From: Candidatus Aphodousia faecipullorum
GTDB taxonomy: Bacteria; Pseudomonadota; Gammaproteobacteria; Burkholderiales; Burkholderiaceae_F
DNA length: 36,839 nt
Reading direction: 5' to 3'
Assembly: GCA_018714205.1 (NCBI GenBank)
Contig: DVNR01000059.1
Location: 1 to 36,839 of the forward strand
Every line of letters starts with the position of its first letter. Position 1 is the stretch's first letter. Shown piece after piece: positions 9,273-17,808 of this stretch. A program made the position numbers and the translations under genes. The notes below the pieces were generated by a model. It was not told the DNA's origin and did no database searches. It worked only from the letters and a program-made list of their open reading frames with translations.

Positions 9273-9305
9273 AAACGGGACAATATTGTCGCAATTGTCC
9301 CGTTT
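9273..9305 (-). terminator. Rho-independent terminator of the first PPK2 gene
   Basis: AAACGGGACAAT (9273-9284) pairs perfectly over 12 bp with ATTGTCCCGTTT (9294-9305) around a 9-nt loop. Read on the minus strand it is followed by TTTTTATC. It separates the PPK2 gene from suhB. Confidence 0.88.
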
Positions 9306-9315
9306 AAACCGCTTC

Positions 9316-10497
9316 CTACTTATTTTTTCGTGGTTTTGTTGCTTTTCGGTGCGTGTCTATCGGCAATAACGCTTGCTCACCCTGTTCAAACACAATGTTG
9401 GCTCGTCCAACCAACAGGGGGTCGACCGGGCCGATGGCTTCCTCATTTTTGTTGGTGTAAGGCAAAAGATGAAGAACATACCGCATGGCATTCAGACGCG
9501 CCCGCTTTTTGTCGTCACTTTTAACGACAATCCAAGGGCATTCGACAGTGTCCGTATTCAGGAACATGTTTTCCTTGGCGACGGTGTAATCGTCCCACTT
9601 AGACAAAGAAGCGATGTCCACCGGTGACAGTTTCCAGCGCTTAAGCGGGTGAATCTTGCGCTCTTTGAAACGGCGTCGTTGTTCGGCGCGGCTCACAGAG
9701 AACCAGAATTTAATAATGTAGGTGCCGTTGCGAACCAAATTCCGTTCAAATTCAGGGCATTCTTGCAAGAAGTCCTGATATTCTTTCTCGTTACAAAAGC
9801 CCATCACGCGCTCGACGCCGGCGCGGTTGTACCATGAGCGGTCAAATAGGACCATTTCTCCACGAGTGGGGAGATGCTCCACGTAGCGTTGAAAATACCA
9901 TTGACCGAGTTCTTTTTCCGTTGGTTTTTCCAATGCCACCACGCGAGCGCCACGGGGATTCAAGTGCTCCATAAAGCGCTTGATTGTACCGCCCTTGCCG
10001 GCCGCGTCGCGACCTTCAAAAATAATGATGATTTTTTGACCGGTCTCTTTGACCCAGGACTGCAACTTCAAAAGCTCCACTTGAAGTTTGAATTTTTCCT
10101 TTTCGTAGGCTTTTCGACTCAAACGATTTCGATAGGGGTAAACGCCGGTTCGCCAATCTTTGACGAGCACATCATCGGGATCCGTCTCTTCGCTGGGCTC
10201 GGCAATATTGATTTTTTCTTGCTTGAGCATAATTCGCAACAAGCGGATCCTATCCATTGGGGCTTCGCCCTTGAGGATCGTTTCCAAGGCGGCGACTTCG
10301 TGCATGTCCGCCGCTTCCGTCGTGTCATCCGTGACGATGTCACGAACTTCTTCAGAATTGCGTCCGTGAGACACGTCACCGCGGTTAACCAACTGACTGC
10401 GGTACGGTTTGCGTTTGACCGATACTTGGGATTTGGTTTCAGTCTGAACGTCTACATTTTTTTCAGTGTCAACAGAGGTTGTTTGATTGATATTCAT
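9316..10497 (-). CDS. ppk2: polyphosphate kinase 2 (PPK2), class I-like, copy A
   Basis: PPK2 enzymes transfer phosphate between polyphosphate and nucleotides, usually making GTP or ATP from NDPs. The 393-residue product has one kinase domain. Walker A is GRDAAGKGG (162-170), then PRGARVVALEKPTE near 181-194, the catalytic DRSWYNRAGVERVMGF near 219-234 and a basic lid with RRRFKERKIHPLKRWKLSP near 275-293. Single-domain architecture and these motifs match class I enzymes such as PA0141 of Pseudomonas. The first 65 residues are Thr/Gln/Glu-rich and likely disordered, and the C-terminus is Lys-rich. An AGGAAA site precedes the ATG at 10497. It is monocistronic, ending at a strong terminator. 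Copy B, at 30612-31721, is very similar in the core. Nucleotide preference cannot be read from sequence with certainty. Confidence 0.95.
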   Translation of the reverse strand: MNINQTTSVDTEKNVDVQTETKSQVSVKRKPYRSQLVNRGDVSHGRNSEEVRDIVTDDTTEAADMHEVAALETILKGEAPMDRIRLLRIMLKQEKINIAEPSEETDPDDVLVKDWRTGVYPYRNRLSRKAYEKEKFKLQVELLKLQSWVKETGQKIIIIFEGRDAAGKGGTIKRFMEHLNPRGARVVALEKPTEKELGQWYFQRYVEHLPTRGEMVLFDRSWYNRAGVERVMGFCNEKEYQDFLQECPEFERNLVRNGTYIIKFWFSVSRAEQRRRFKERKIHPLKRWKLSPVDIASLSKWDDYTVAKENMFLNTDTVECPWIVVKSDDKKRARLNAMRYVLHLLPYTNKNEEAIGPVDPLLVGRANIVFEQGEQALLPIDTHRKATKPRKNK

Positions 10498-10638
10498 TCG
10501 TTTCCTAAAGAGAAGAGTGATTATTTCTAGTACCTACTCTTTATTGTGTCACTCTCATAGGGCGAACACTATAAGTATTTTGCCGAGGAAGTTATACAAT
10601 GCCAACCTTGCGATAAAAATCATTTCAAGGTAGCGATC

Positions 10639-11445
10639 ATGTCAACTTCAGTTTTAGCGAATCGGGTGCGATTTGTATTGGTTGAACCCGCTCATCCGGG
10701 CAATATCGGTTCGGCGGCCCGAGCGATAAAAACAATGGGGTTTCGAGATTTAAGAGTCGTTAAACCTTGGGTTGCCAATTATGCCGAAGACCCTGAGGCG
10801 ATCGCTTTTTCCACTAGTTCGGTGGATGTTCTGCAAATGAGTCGCTCTCATGAATCGTTGCTTGATGCGCTTGATGGGGTGGATTTCGCCTGGGCAATGA
10901 CTGGGTATGACCGTGAGTTCGGTGCCCCGATAGAACCGGTCCATCAAGTGGCGGCCAAAACCATTCATTACCTTCGGGGAATGCCAGGCAATATGGCTTT
11001 TGTTTTCGGCTGCGAACGCACCGGATTAAGCAACGAAGATTTGGCTCTTTGCCAAGGTTGCGCGGCTATTCCGGCAGACCCGGAATGCACCAGCTTGAAT
11101 CTGGCTCAGGCGGTTCAGGTCATGGCCTATGAGTTGCATATGGCAATGATGGACCATCGAGTTGAACGCAGTGGTCTTTATGAATGGCAGGAGCGCTTTG
11201 AAGGCGAGCCATTGGCAGGACCAAAGGCGACGGAGGGCTTTTTCCAGCATTTTGAACAGGCGATGGTTCATTGCGGCATTTTAGATCCGGCCGAGCCTAA
11301 GCTTTTCATGCAGCGTGTTCGTCGTCTTTTTGGGCGTACACAGTTGACTCAGCCTGAAGTGAATCTGCTTCGCGGCGTATGTTCTCAGCTTATTTTGAAT
11401 AAAGCGGACCGAGCAGGGCGAAAGTGTGGTCCCAAAAATGCCTAG
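10639..11445 (+). CDS. trmJ: tRNA (cytidine/uridine-2'-O)-methyltransferase TrmJ
   Basis: TrmJ is a SPOUT-class enzyme that 2'-O-methylates position 32 in the tRNA anticodon loop. The 268-residue product has the N-terminal motif VLVEPAHPGNIGSAARAIKT (about 13-32), the cofactor-site loop FVFGCERTGLSNEDL near 121, and the knot motif CTSLNLAQAVQVMAYEL near 149. A helical C-terminal extension follows, as in the family. AAGG lies 8 nt before the ATG. It is divergent from PPK2 copy A across 141 nt and is followed, from its own promoter, by a tRNA gene that may be one of its substrates (inference). Confidence 0.93.
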   Translation: MSTSVLANRVRFVLVEPAHPGNIGSAARAIKTMGFRDLRVVKPWVANYAEDPEAIAFSTSSVDVLQMSRSHESLLDALDGVDFAWAMTGYDREFGAPIEPVHQVAAKTIHYLRGMPGNMAFVFGCERTGLSNEDLALCQGCAAIPADPECTSLNLAQAVQVMAYELHMAMMDHRVERSGLYEWQERFEGEPLAGPKATEGFFQHFEQAMVHCGILDPAEPKLFMQRVRRLFGRTQLTQPEVNLLRGVCSQLILNKADRAGRKCGPKNA

Positions 11446-11481
11446 CAATGTAGCGAAGGTTTGATTGTGCTATTTTTGTAG

Positions 11482-11510
11482 TTGAAAAATCGGAAATTAT
11501 CGGATACAAT
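11482..11510 (+). promoter_or_regulatory. sigma-70 promoter of tRNA-Ser
   Basis: A -35 box TTGAAA (11482-11487), a 17-nt spacer and a -10 box TACAAT (11505-11510) lie 36 nt before the mature tRNA. Spacing is optimal and both boxes are close to consensus. Confidence 0.8.
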
Positions 11511-11545
11511 GCCAATCCTTACTGAGCAGTTGGCTCGGTGTGTGC

Positions 11546-11638
11546 GGAAAAGTGGCCGAGAGGCTGAAGGCACACCCCTGCTAAGGGTGCAAGCTCGCAA
11601 AACGGGCTTCGGGGGTTCGAATCCCCCCTTTTCCGCCA
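11546..11638 (+). tRNA. tRNA-Ser(GCT)
   Basis: This 93-nt class II tRNA has acceptor GGAAAAG paired with CTTTTCC, discriminator G and an encoded CCA. The anticodon stem CACCC/GGGTG encloses the loop CTGCTAA with anticodon GCT at 11580-11582. A long variable arm and the T-loop TTCGAAT are present. It reads AGC/AGU serine codons. It has its own promoter and terminator. A spurious open frame overlaps it and was discarded. Confidence 0.97.
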
Positions 11639-11651
11639 GTCACAAATTTTG

Positions 11652-11680
11652 GCCTTCCATTGAGAAGGCTTTTATTTTTT
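11652..11680 (+). terminator. Rho-independent terminator of tRNA-Ser
   Basis: GCCTTC (11652-11657) and GAAGGC (11664-11669) form a 6-bp stem with a 6-nt loop, followed by TTTTATTTTTT. It lies 14 nt after the tRNA. Confidence 0.85.
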
Positions 11681-12012
11681 GTACTTCTGGTCTAATTCCC
11701 AATAAATCCTGCTTTTTCACTGTTTCGTGTGTTTTAGCGACGGTTGGTCACCGTTCACTCTATTCCACTAAAACTCGGATTTAGTATGGCAATTGCCCCA
11801 CTGAAAAAAAACACTGCTTTTTGTTTGAGTATGGTAAAGCGACAAAGATCAGGATGGCAGAAGAACGTTTTCAAATCACCTAATACAGCGCCTTTTACGA
11901 GTATTTGCGAATTTGACGCAATGAAAAAGCAAACAAGGTATAACGCGCTGAGGGCTTTAGAAACTGCTTAACCGTTGCCTGGCCATCATTCAAGAACATG
12001 GCTAAGGCGATT
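11681..12012 (+). other. gene-poor stretch with possible decayed coding remnant
   Basis: About 330 nt lie between the tRNA-Ser terminator and the next gene's terminator without a convincing gene. A 75-codon frame at 11744-11971 has an unremarkable basic composition, no recognisable domain and no good ribosome binding site. A second frame at 11785-11880 reads protein-like (GNCPTEKKHCFLFEYGK, then MAEERFQIT) and ends in a stop. The same frame continues after the stop with YSAFYEYLRI, which suggests a broken gene. I cannot name a family. tRNA 3' ends are common integration sites, but no integrase motif was found. Confidence 0.3.
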
Positions 12013-12049
12013 AAAAAGCCGCTACGGATTTATCGATAGCCGTAGCGGC
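12013..12049 (-). terminator. Rho-independent terminator of P1 peptidase copy 1
   Basis: GCCGCTACGG (12018-12027) pairs perfectly over 10 bp with CCGTAGCGGC (12040-12049). On the minus strand the stem is followed by TTTTTAATC. Confidence 0.88.
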
Positions 12050-12084
12050 ATAAATTGAGATGCAGTAATAGATCGATTTAAAAA

Positions 12085-13164
12085 TTATTTTTTGGAGATC
12101 ATTTCCATCACTTTTTCAACGGGAAGCGCTTTTATCACTTTGCCGTTGTAGGTAGGTGTGTCGTTCGCAGCGAAAAGTGAGTTGATAATCGCTTCTTCGG
12201 TTGCTTCAATTGTTGCCATGAATAAAGGCGTCATGTCGTCATTGCGAACGCTGGGCTGAGCAGGTGTCGCTAATTTTTCCATTGAGTGTTCGACACGGAC
12301 AGAAGGATTGGTTGAAAAAGCGATGACAAAATCGCCCGAGCCGTTTGAAGCGATACCGCCGGCGTTACCCATGCCCAGCCATGCGCGTTTTGCGACGCGT
12401 TCAAGGTTTCGACTATCAAGCGGAGCATCAGTTGCCACAATCATCATGATTGAGCCGTCCGCGCTTTCAATTTCCTTTTGATAGGGATAGCCACCCAAAG
12501 CCTTTCCGACTTCCGCTCCGCTAATCTTAAGTAGTCCACCAAAGTTGCTTTGCACTAGGACGCCAACCGTATAGCCACCCATGTTTGCGTCGAGTTTACG
12601 CGAAGCAGTCCCAATACCGCCTTTAAAATTGAAAGCTTTGGTACCGGTGCCTGCGCCGACGCCGCCTTCTTCAACAGGACCGCTCTTGGCATTTTGAAGG
12701 GCTTCACGAACGTGCTCAGGTTTAACAAAACGCGCACGGATATCGTTGATCGTTCCGTCATTGGTTTCACCGACCACGCAGTTAATGGAGCGGACATCGC
12801 CGTTGTCTTCAAAACTAAAGGTGTAATCAATCAATCCGTCAATCGCTGCGGCCAAATTAAGTGTATTGGTCAGCACAATCGGCGTTTCAATGTTGCCAAG
12901 TTCCTTAATTTGAGGATAGCCCACCATCTTGCCGAAAGCATTGCCGAGAAAAACGCCTGCCGGTACCTTATGTTTAAAAATGTTCCCGCTATGCGGAATA
13001 ATTGCTGTCACACCAGTATGCATACCCTTGGCGTCATCACTTAAGGTGACTTGTCCAACCAAAACACCGTCAACATCGGTAATGGCGTTATTGGGGCCTG
13101 TTTTTAAAACACCAAAGGGAATGCCCAGTTCACGTGGCCGGGGTTTGCGTTGAGTCTCAGTCAT
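12085..13164 (-). CDS. P1 family peptidase (DmpA/BapA-type aminopeptidase), cytoplasmic copy
   Basis: This is an N-terminal-nucleophile hydrolase of peptidase family P1, whose members (DmpA, BapA) self-cleave before a serine and release N-terminal residues, some from beta- or D-amino-acid peptides. In the 359-residue product the predicted cleavage motif NGSGD puts the nucleophile at about Ser276. The glycine-rich EEGGVGAGTGTKAFNFKGG lies near 165-183. I place the start at ATG 13164 (MTETQRKPRP), with AAAGGA about 10 nt upstream. A frame extends 30 codons further but is rich in unlikely residues (MPPPCQGHFRHGS) and contains no signal peptide. No export signal is present, so it should be cytoplasmic. 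It lies directly downstream of a secreted paralogue; 50 nt (12443-12492 and 13667-13716) are identical between the copies. The substrate is unknown. Confidence 0.9.
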   Translation of the reverse strand: MTETQRKPRPRELGIPFGVLKTGPNNAITDVDGVLVGQVTLSDDAKGMHTGVTAIIPHSGNIFKHKVPAGVFLGNAFGKMVGYPQIKELGNIETPIVLTNTLNLAAAIDGLIDYTFSFEDNGDVRSINCVVGETNDGTINDIRARFVKPEHVREALQNAKSGPVEEGGVGAGTGTKAFNFKGGIGTASRKLDANMGGYTVGVLVQSNFGGLLKISGAEVGKALGGYPYQKEIESADGSIMMIVATDAPLDSRNLERVAKRAWLGMGNAGGIASNGSGDFVIAFSTNPSVRVEHSMEKLATPAQPSVRNDDMTPLFMATIEATEEAIINSLFAANDTPTYNGKVIKALPVEKVMEMISKK

Positions 13165-13227
13165 GATGATTGAATCCTTTCGATTAAAAACCCTCTCATT
13201 GTGGCACAAACTGAGCGAACCGTGTCG

Positions 13228-13255
13228 AAAATGCCCCTGACAGGGCGGGGGCATT
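13228..13255 (-). terminator. probable terminator of secreted P1 peptidase gene
   Basis: AATGCCCC (13230-13237) pairs perfectly with GGGGCATT (13248-13255). On the minus strand a short TTTT tail follows, then CGAC. It lies between the two peptidase genes, so the downstream copy may have its own promoter or depend on read-through. Confidence 0.6.
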
Positions 13256-13287
13256 CAAAAAACTATTGTTTAGAAACAAACGAATCG

Positions 13288-14451
13288 TTATTTCTTAACA
13301 ACGAGCTTATTTTCCGCTTTGACCATTTCAAGAACCTTGTCGACTGGTAAAGCCTTGATCGTTGTGCCTTTATAGGTCTTTGTGTCCTTGGCGGCAAACA
13401 GCGAATTAATGATGGCTTCTTCCGTGGCCTCAATGGTTGCCATGAAGATCGGCGTCATATTGTCGTTTTGAACCACGTTTTGATTGAGCGTTTCCAAAGG
13501 CTTGGAGTCATAGGGAACGCGCATCTTTTCGTTGGTGGAGAAGGCGATCACAAAGTCACCGGAGCCATTGGAGGCCACGCCGCCGGCTTTGCCCATGCCC
13601 AACCAAGCGCGTTTGGCAACACGCTCCAAGTTGCGGGAGTCCAGTGGCGCGTCAGTGGCGACAACAATCATGATTGAGCCGTCCGCGCTTTCAATTTCCT
13701 TTTGATAGGGATAGCCGCCCAAAGCTTTGCCGACTTCAACACCGTCAACGTTTAACAACCCGCCAAAGTTTGTTTGAACCAATACACCAACCGTGTAACC
13801 GCCCATCGAATCGGGCAAAACGCGGGAAGCGGTCCCGATGCCGCCCTTCCAATTGAAAGCTTTGGTACCGGTGCCTGCGCCCACACAGCCTTCTTCAACC
13901 GGACCGGATTTGGCCGTTTGAATGGCCTTTAGCACATCGGACGGCTGAACAAAGCGGGCACGAATATCGTTGATGGAGCCGTCATTGGTTTCTCCGACGA
14001 TTGCGTTGACCGAGCGCACATCGGCATTTTCTTTAAATGAGAAAGTGTAATCAATGATGCCGTTGATACCGGAGGCAACGTTTAGCGTATTCGTTAAAAC
14101 AATCGGTGTTTCAATGTTGCCAAGTTCCTTAACTTGGGGATAGCCCGTCATTTTGCCGAAAGCGTTCCCTAAGAAAATGCCGGCAGGTACTTTATTGCGG
14201 AATATGTTGTCCGAATGAGGCACAATGGCCGTAACACCGGTATGCATGCCCTTCTTGTCGTCGACCATGGTCACTTGGCCGACCAAGACTCCCTTAACGT
14301 CGGTAATGGCGTTATTGGCGCCGGTGTGCAATACACCGATTTCAATACCGAGATCGCGCGGACGTTGACCAGCGTCAGCGTAAGCCGCCGAGGTGGCTAA
14401 CACAGCGAACGAAAAGACAACGGCAGAAGCCAATTTTGTTAAACGAGTCAT
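13288..14451 (-). CDS. P1 family peptidase (DmpA/BapA-type), exported copy
   Basis: This is a paralogue of the neighbouring P1 peptidase with a Sec signal peptide. The first 26 residues have basic MTRLTK, a hydrophobic core and a cleavage-site pattern AYA-DA, so the mature enzyme should be periplasmic. The 387-residue product keeps the self-cleavage motif NGSGD (nucleophile near Ser297) and the EEGCVGAGTGTKAFNWKGG segment, where a cysteine replaces one glycine of the other copy. A strong AGGAGG lies 6 nt before the ATG. Sequence identity to the neighbouring copy is high along the whole length, pointing to tandem duplication or gain/loss of the signal peptide. A role in using peptides with unusual residues is an inference from family members. 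Confidence 0.92.
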   Translation of the reverse strand: MTRLTKLASAVVFSFAVLATSAAYADAGQRPRDLGIEIGVLHTGANNAITDVKGVLVGQVTMVDDKKGMHTGVTAIVPHSDNIFRNKVPAGIFLGNAFGKMTGYPQVKELGNIETPIVLTNTLNVASGINGIIDYTFSFKENADVRSVNAIVGETNDGSINDIRARFVQPSDVLKAIQTAKSGPVEEGCVGAGTGTKAFNWKGGIGTASRVLPDSMGGYTVGVLVQTNFGGLLNVDGVEVGKALGGYPYQKEIESADGSIMIVVATDAPLDSRNLERVAKRAWLGMGKAGGVASNGSGDFVIAFSTNEKMRVPYDSKPLETLNQNVVQNDNMTPIFMATIEATEEAIINSLFAAKDTKTYKGTTIKALPVDKVLEMVKAENKLVVKK

Positions 14452-14531
14452 TTAAAACCTCCTATTTAGGGATAACCCGAACTTCTCCCTCTAGGCTAGT
14501 CCTCTTTTTTGGTTTTCACAAGTGGCTTTTT

Positions 14532-14567
14532 CAACAAAAAACGCCCGAAGTTTCCCTCAGGCGTTTT
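14532..14567 (-). terminator. Rho-independent terminator of the pepA-holC-valS operon
   Basis: AAAACGCC (14538-14545) pairs with GGCGTTTT (14560-14567) over 8 bp. On the minus strand the transcript continues with a T-rich tail ending TTTTTTGTT. It lies 20 nt after the valS stop. Confidence 0.85.
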
Positions 14568-14586
14568 CGGTTAGCAACTGAAAGCG

Positions 14587-17415
14587 CTACGCTTGTGGCA
14601 ATTTAGCCAACTGCTCTTTGACTTTTTCAAGCAGTTTGGTGTTGCTGTCAAGTCGTGCGCGTTCTTGAGCGACCACAGCTTCGGGAGCCCGTGCGACAAA
14701 TTTTTCATTGCCGAGCTTGCTTTCCGATTTTTTAATTTCGCCTTCAAGCCGAGTGGCCTCCTTGCTTAAGCGTTCGCGTTCGGCCGCAACATCGATTTCC
14801 ACAACGAGCATTAATTTGTAGTCTTCAACAATCGCCACGGGAGCGATTGAGCCCTTGTGGGCCGCATTAATGTCTGTGGTAATTTCCACGTCGCTCACGC
14901 GAGCCAAATGCTTGATATACGGAGCGACAGCTTGCAAGACGTCTGCATTGCCTTCAACAGCCAACGGCACTTTTTGCGATGGAGACAATTGCATTTCACC
15001 ACGAAGGTTGCGAACGGCATCAATCATGGCCTTGGTCAGACTCATCTTGTGATCGACCGTTTCATCATCCGAGCCGAAACCGGTCTTCGGGTAAGCTTGG
15101 ATCATGATCGAGGTGACGTCATCTTCGCGACGGGTGCCGGCGACAACACTCACTTTTTGCCAAAGTTCTTCCGTGATAAAAGGAATGATCGGGTGAGCAA
15201 GGCGCAACACGGCTTCCAGCACAGTGATCAATGTGTGACGAGTAGCGCGTTGTTGGGCTTCATCGCCATTGGCCAATTGCACCTTCGTCAATTCCAAATA
15301 CCAGTCACAATATTGGTCCCAAACAAAGGAATAGATGGCATTGGCGGCGTTATCCAAACGCCATTCGTCAAACGCCTTGTGCACCTCGGCGATGGTGCGG
15401 TCCAATTCACGCAAAATCCACTGATCCACAAACGATAGGCTCATCGCTTGGTTTTCACCCAAACCGCAGTCTTCGCCTTGAACATTCATCAAAACGAAGC
15501 GGGTGGCGTTCCAGAGTTTATTGCAGAAATTACGATAGCCCTCAGCTCGGCGCAAATCAAAGTTGATATTACGGCCTAGCGTGGCGTAGGCAGCCATCGT
15601 AAAGCGCAACGCGTCTGCGCCGTGCGGGGTAATCCCGTTGGGGTAGGTCTTGCGCAACTTCTTTTCGATGATCGGCGCTTTTTCCGGTTGTCGCAAGCCC
15701 CGGGTATTTTTCTTGATGAGGCTCTCCAAATCAATGCCGTCCATGATGTCAAGCGGGTCAAGCGTGTTACCTTCGCTCTTAGACATCTTGTTGCCTTCGG
15801 CATCGCGAACTAAGCCGTGAAGATAAACCCCCTTGAAGGGAACACGACCGGTGAAGTAACGCGTCATCATCACCATGCGAGCTACCCAGAAGAAGATGAT
15901 GTCATAACCTGTTACCAAGACAGAACTCGGCAGATAAAGGTCATAGCCCTCCTCTTTCATCTTCTGTTCGTCAGGCCAGCCCATGGTGGAGAAGGGAACC
16001 AAAGCGGATGAGAACCACGTGTCCAACACATCTTCGTCGCGGGTCAGCACAGCATTGGCTCCGGCCATTTGCTGAGCTTCCGCCTCGTTGTGCGCGACGT
16101 AGACTTTTCCATTTTGGTCATACCAAGCCGGAATCTGATGCCCCCACCAGAGTTGGCGAGACAAGCACCAATCCTGAATATTTTCAAGCCATTGACGGTA
16201 AACGCCGCGCCACTCTTTCGGTTGAATGTTCACTTCGCCCGATTCGACAGCGTCAAGGCCGATCTCTCCGATGGATCGACCGGCGAAATGACGTCCCTCA
16301 GGAATGGGTTTGCTCATCGCCATGTACCATTGTTCGGAAAGCATCGGCTCGACGACTTCTCCGGTGCGGGTCACGCGTGGCACCATGTGAACATGATCAT
16401 TCACGCCCACTAAGAGCCCTTGCGCTTTTAAGTCCTCCACGCAAGCTTTACGAGCCTCGTAGCGATCCATGCCACGATATTTTTCAGGGACATTGTCGTT
16501 CATCTTGGCGGTTTTTGTCAGCACCTGAATCGGTTCGAGATGATGACGTTGACCGACCGCAAAGTCATTGAAGTCATGAGCTGGCGTAATTTTGACGCAG
16601 CCGGAACCAAATTCCCGATCCACGTATTCATCAGCGATGACGGGAATTTCACGATTGCAAAGCGGCAATTTCAACATTTTCCCAATCAAATGTTGATACC
16701 GTTCATCGTCAGGGTGAACGGCCACCGCCTGGTCACCGAAAAGCGTTTCCGGCCGAGTGGTGGCAACCACCACGCCTTCACCGCCATCGACGGCCGGATA
16801 GCGGATTTCCCAAAGGTGGCCCTTCTCTTCAACGCTTTCAACTTCGAGGTCACTGACAGCGCTTTGCAATTTCGGGTCCCAGTTGACCAATCGCTTCCCA
16901 CGGTAAATGAGTCCGTCGTTATACAGTTGAACAAAGGCCTCAATGACCACCTTGCTTAACTTTTCATCCATCGTGAAGTACAGGCGATCCCAGTCAACGG
17001 AATCCCCCATACGGCGAATTTGTTGCAAAATCGTGCCGCCGGAGAACTTTTGCCATTCCCAGACCCGGGCGACAAAGTCTTCGCGTTTCATATCGCGGCG
17101 AGAGAGCCCCTCTTTTTCCAGTTGGCGTTCAACCACAATTTGCGTGGCGATGCCGGCATGGTCGGTACCTGGCACCCAGGTCGTGTTGTAACCCATCATT
17201 CGGTGATATCGCACGAGGGTGTCCATCACGGATTGGTTAAAGGCGTGCCCCATGTGCAAAATGCCGGTAATGTTGGGCGGCGGCAGCTGGATGCTGAAAG
17301 ACGGTTTTGAAGGGTCTTTCGAGCCTTTGAAATAACCTTGTTTTTCCCAGAAGGGATACCAGCGTTTTTCAATTTCAGACGGTTCAAAACTTTTTGCAAG
17401 TTCTTCAGTACTCAT
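14587..17415 (-). CDS. valS: valyl-tRNA synthetase
   Basis: ValRS charges tRNA-Val, using a class Ia Rossmann catalytic domain and an editing domain that removes threonine. The product from ATG 17415 has 942 residues, close to E. coli ValRS (951). The HIGH-equivalent is HMGH near residues 54-57 ([13 protein letters not shown]), and KMSKS occurs intact in [10 protein letters not shown] near 555. The anticodon-binding domain includes [15 protein letters not shown]-terminal coiled coil (about 870-942, [20 protein letters not shown]) is characteristic of ValRS. A GTG 15 nt further upstream would add five residues. I prefer the ATG because AGAAAAG lies just before it. It is the last gene of the operon, 36 nt after the small hypothetical gene. 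Confidence 0.97.
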   Translation of the reverse strand: MSTEELAKSFEPSEIEKRWYPFWEKQGYFKGSKDPSKPSFSIQLPPPNITGILHMGHAFNQSVMDTLVRYHRMMGYNTTWVPGTDHAGIATQIVVERQLEKEGLSRRDMKREDFVARVWEWQKFSGGTILQQIRRMGDSVDWDRLYFTMDEKLSKVVIEAFVQLYNDGLIYRGKRLVNWDPKLQSAVSDLEVESVEEKGHLWEIRYPAVDGGEGVVVATTRPETLFGDQAVAVHPDDERYQHLIGKMLKLPLCNREIPVIADEYVDREFGSGCVKITPAHDFNDFAVGQRHHLEPIQVLTKTAKMNDNVPEKYRGMDRYEARKACVEDLKAQGLLVGVNDHVHMVPRVTRTGEVVEPMLSEQWYMAMSKPIPEGRHFAGRSIGEIGLDAVESGEVNIQPKEWRGVYRQWLENIQDWCLSRQLWWGHQIPAWYDQNGKVYVAHNEAEAQQMAGANAVLTRDEDVLDTWFSSALVPFSTMGWPDEQKMKEEGYDLYLPSSVLVTGYDIIFFWVARMVMMTRYFTGRVPFKGVYLHGLVRDAEGNKMSKSEGNTLDPLDIMDGIDLESLIKKNTRGLRQPEKAPIIEKKLRKTYPNGITPHGADALRFTMAAYATLGRNINFDLRRAEGYRNFCNKLWNATRFVLMNVQGEDCGLGENQAMSLSFVDQWILRELDRTIAEVHKAFDEWRLDNAANAIYSFVWDQYCDWYLELTKVQLANGDEAQQRATRHTLITVLEAVLRLAHPIIPFITEELWQKVSVVAGTRREDDVTSIMIQAYPKTGFGSDDETVDHKMSLTKAMIDAVRNLRGEMQLSPSQKVPLAVEGNADVLQAVAPYIKHLARVSDVEITTDINAAHKGSIAPVAIVEDYKLMLVVEIDVAAERERLSKEATRLEGEIKKSESKLGNEKFVARAPEAVVAQERARLDSNTKLLEKVKEQLAKLPQA

Positions 17416-17451
17416 GATCTTTTCTTTCACAAAACTTTGAACAATATACGG

Positions 17452-17808
17452 TTACGAGTTATTTTTAGCCATTTTTTTGGCGATTTCTTCTTGCACGCAA
17501 TCGACAATCAGCGCACGCAACTCATTGCGGAGTTCGTCGTGCAATCGTTGGTAGTGCTTGCTGAGGGCAACGGTCAAAATGTCGTCCAAGCGGTCTTCGA
17601 CCGCTTGACAGATCGCTGGAGCCAGCTCTTGGGCCAAAGGCAGGCTATCAGTCAAAGGGTTCTCAGTCGACTCGACGGATCCCAGTCCGTCAACGTGTCG
17701 TAGCACTCGACTAAGTTCTTCCCATTGAAGGGGAATTCGGTCATTGAGAAGAGGAATGTCGTCCTTAGGACCGATCGTTGGTTCCTTTCTCAGTAAGTCT
17801 GGGCTCAT
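17452..17808 (-). CDS. conserved-looking hypothetical protein between holC and valS
   Basis: This is a 118-residue soluble protein with no signal peptide or membrane segment. The N-terminal third is Pro/Asp-rich (IGPKDDIPLLNDRIPLQWEE). The rest is predicted helical, with the stretches QAVEDRLDDILTVALSKHYQ and LRNELRALIVDCVQEEIAKK, which suggests a helical bundle or dimerising segment. The start is well supported: its ATG overlaps the holC stop by one nucleotide (TAATG), with AGGAGG 6 nt before it, so translation is coupled to HolC. A protein of this size at this position is seen next to holC or valS in some betaproteobacteria, but I do not know its function. Confidence 0.8.
   Translation of the reverse strand: MSPDLLRKEPTIGPKDDIPLLNDRIPLQWEELSRVLRHVDGLGSVESTENPLTDSLPLAQELAPAICQAVEDRLDDILTVALSKHYQRLHDELRNELRALIVDCVQEEIAKKMAKNNS

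Noticed and set aside
9874..10530. 218-codon plus-strand frame opposite PPK2 copy A
   Set aside because: The minus strand encodes a complete PPK2 with all motifs, and the plus frame has no domain or ribosome binding site.
10571..10600. trmJ promoter with -10 TACAAT
   Set aside because: The -10-like ATACAATGCCAA resembles that of the tRNA-Ser promoter, but no acceptable -35 box occurs at 16-18 nt spacing.
11482..11784. 100-codon frame overlapping tRNA-Ser
   Set aside because: It begins in the tRNA promoter and runs through the whole tRNA.
16008..16571. 187-codon plus-strand frame inside valS
   Set aside because: It lies opposite the intact valyl-tRNA synthetase and is arginine/proline-rich without motifs.
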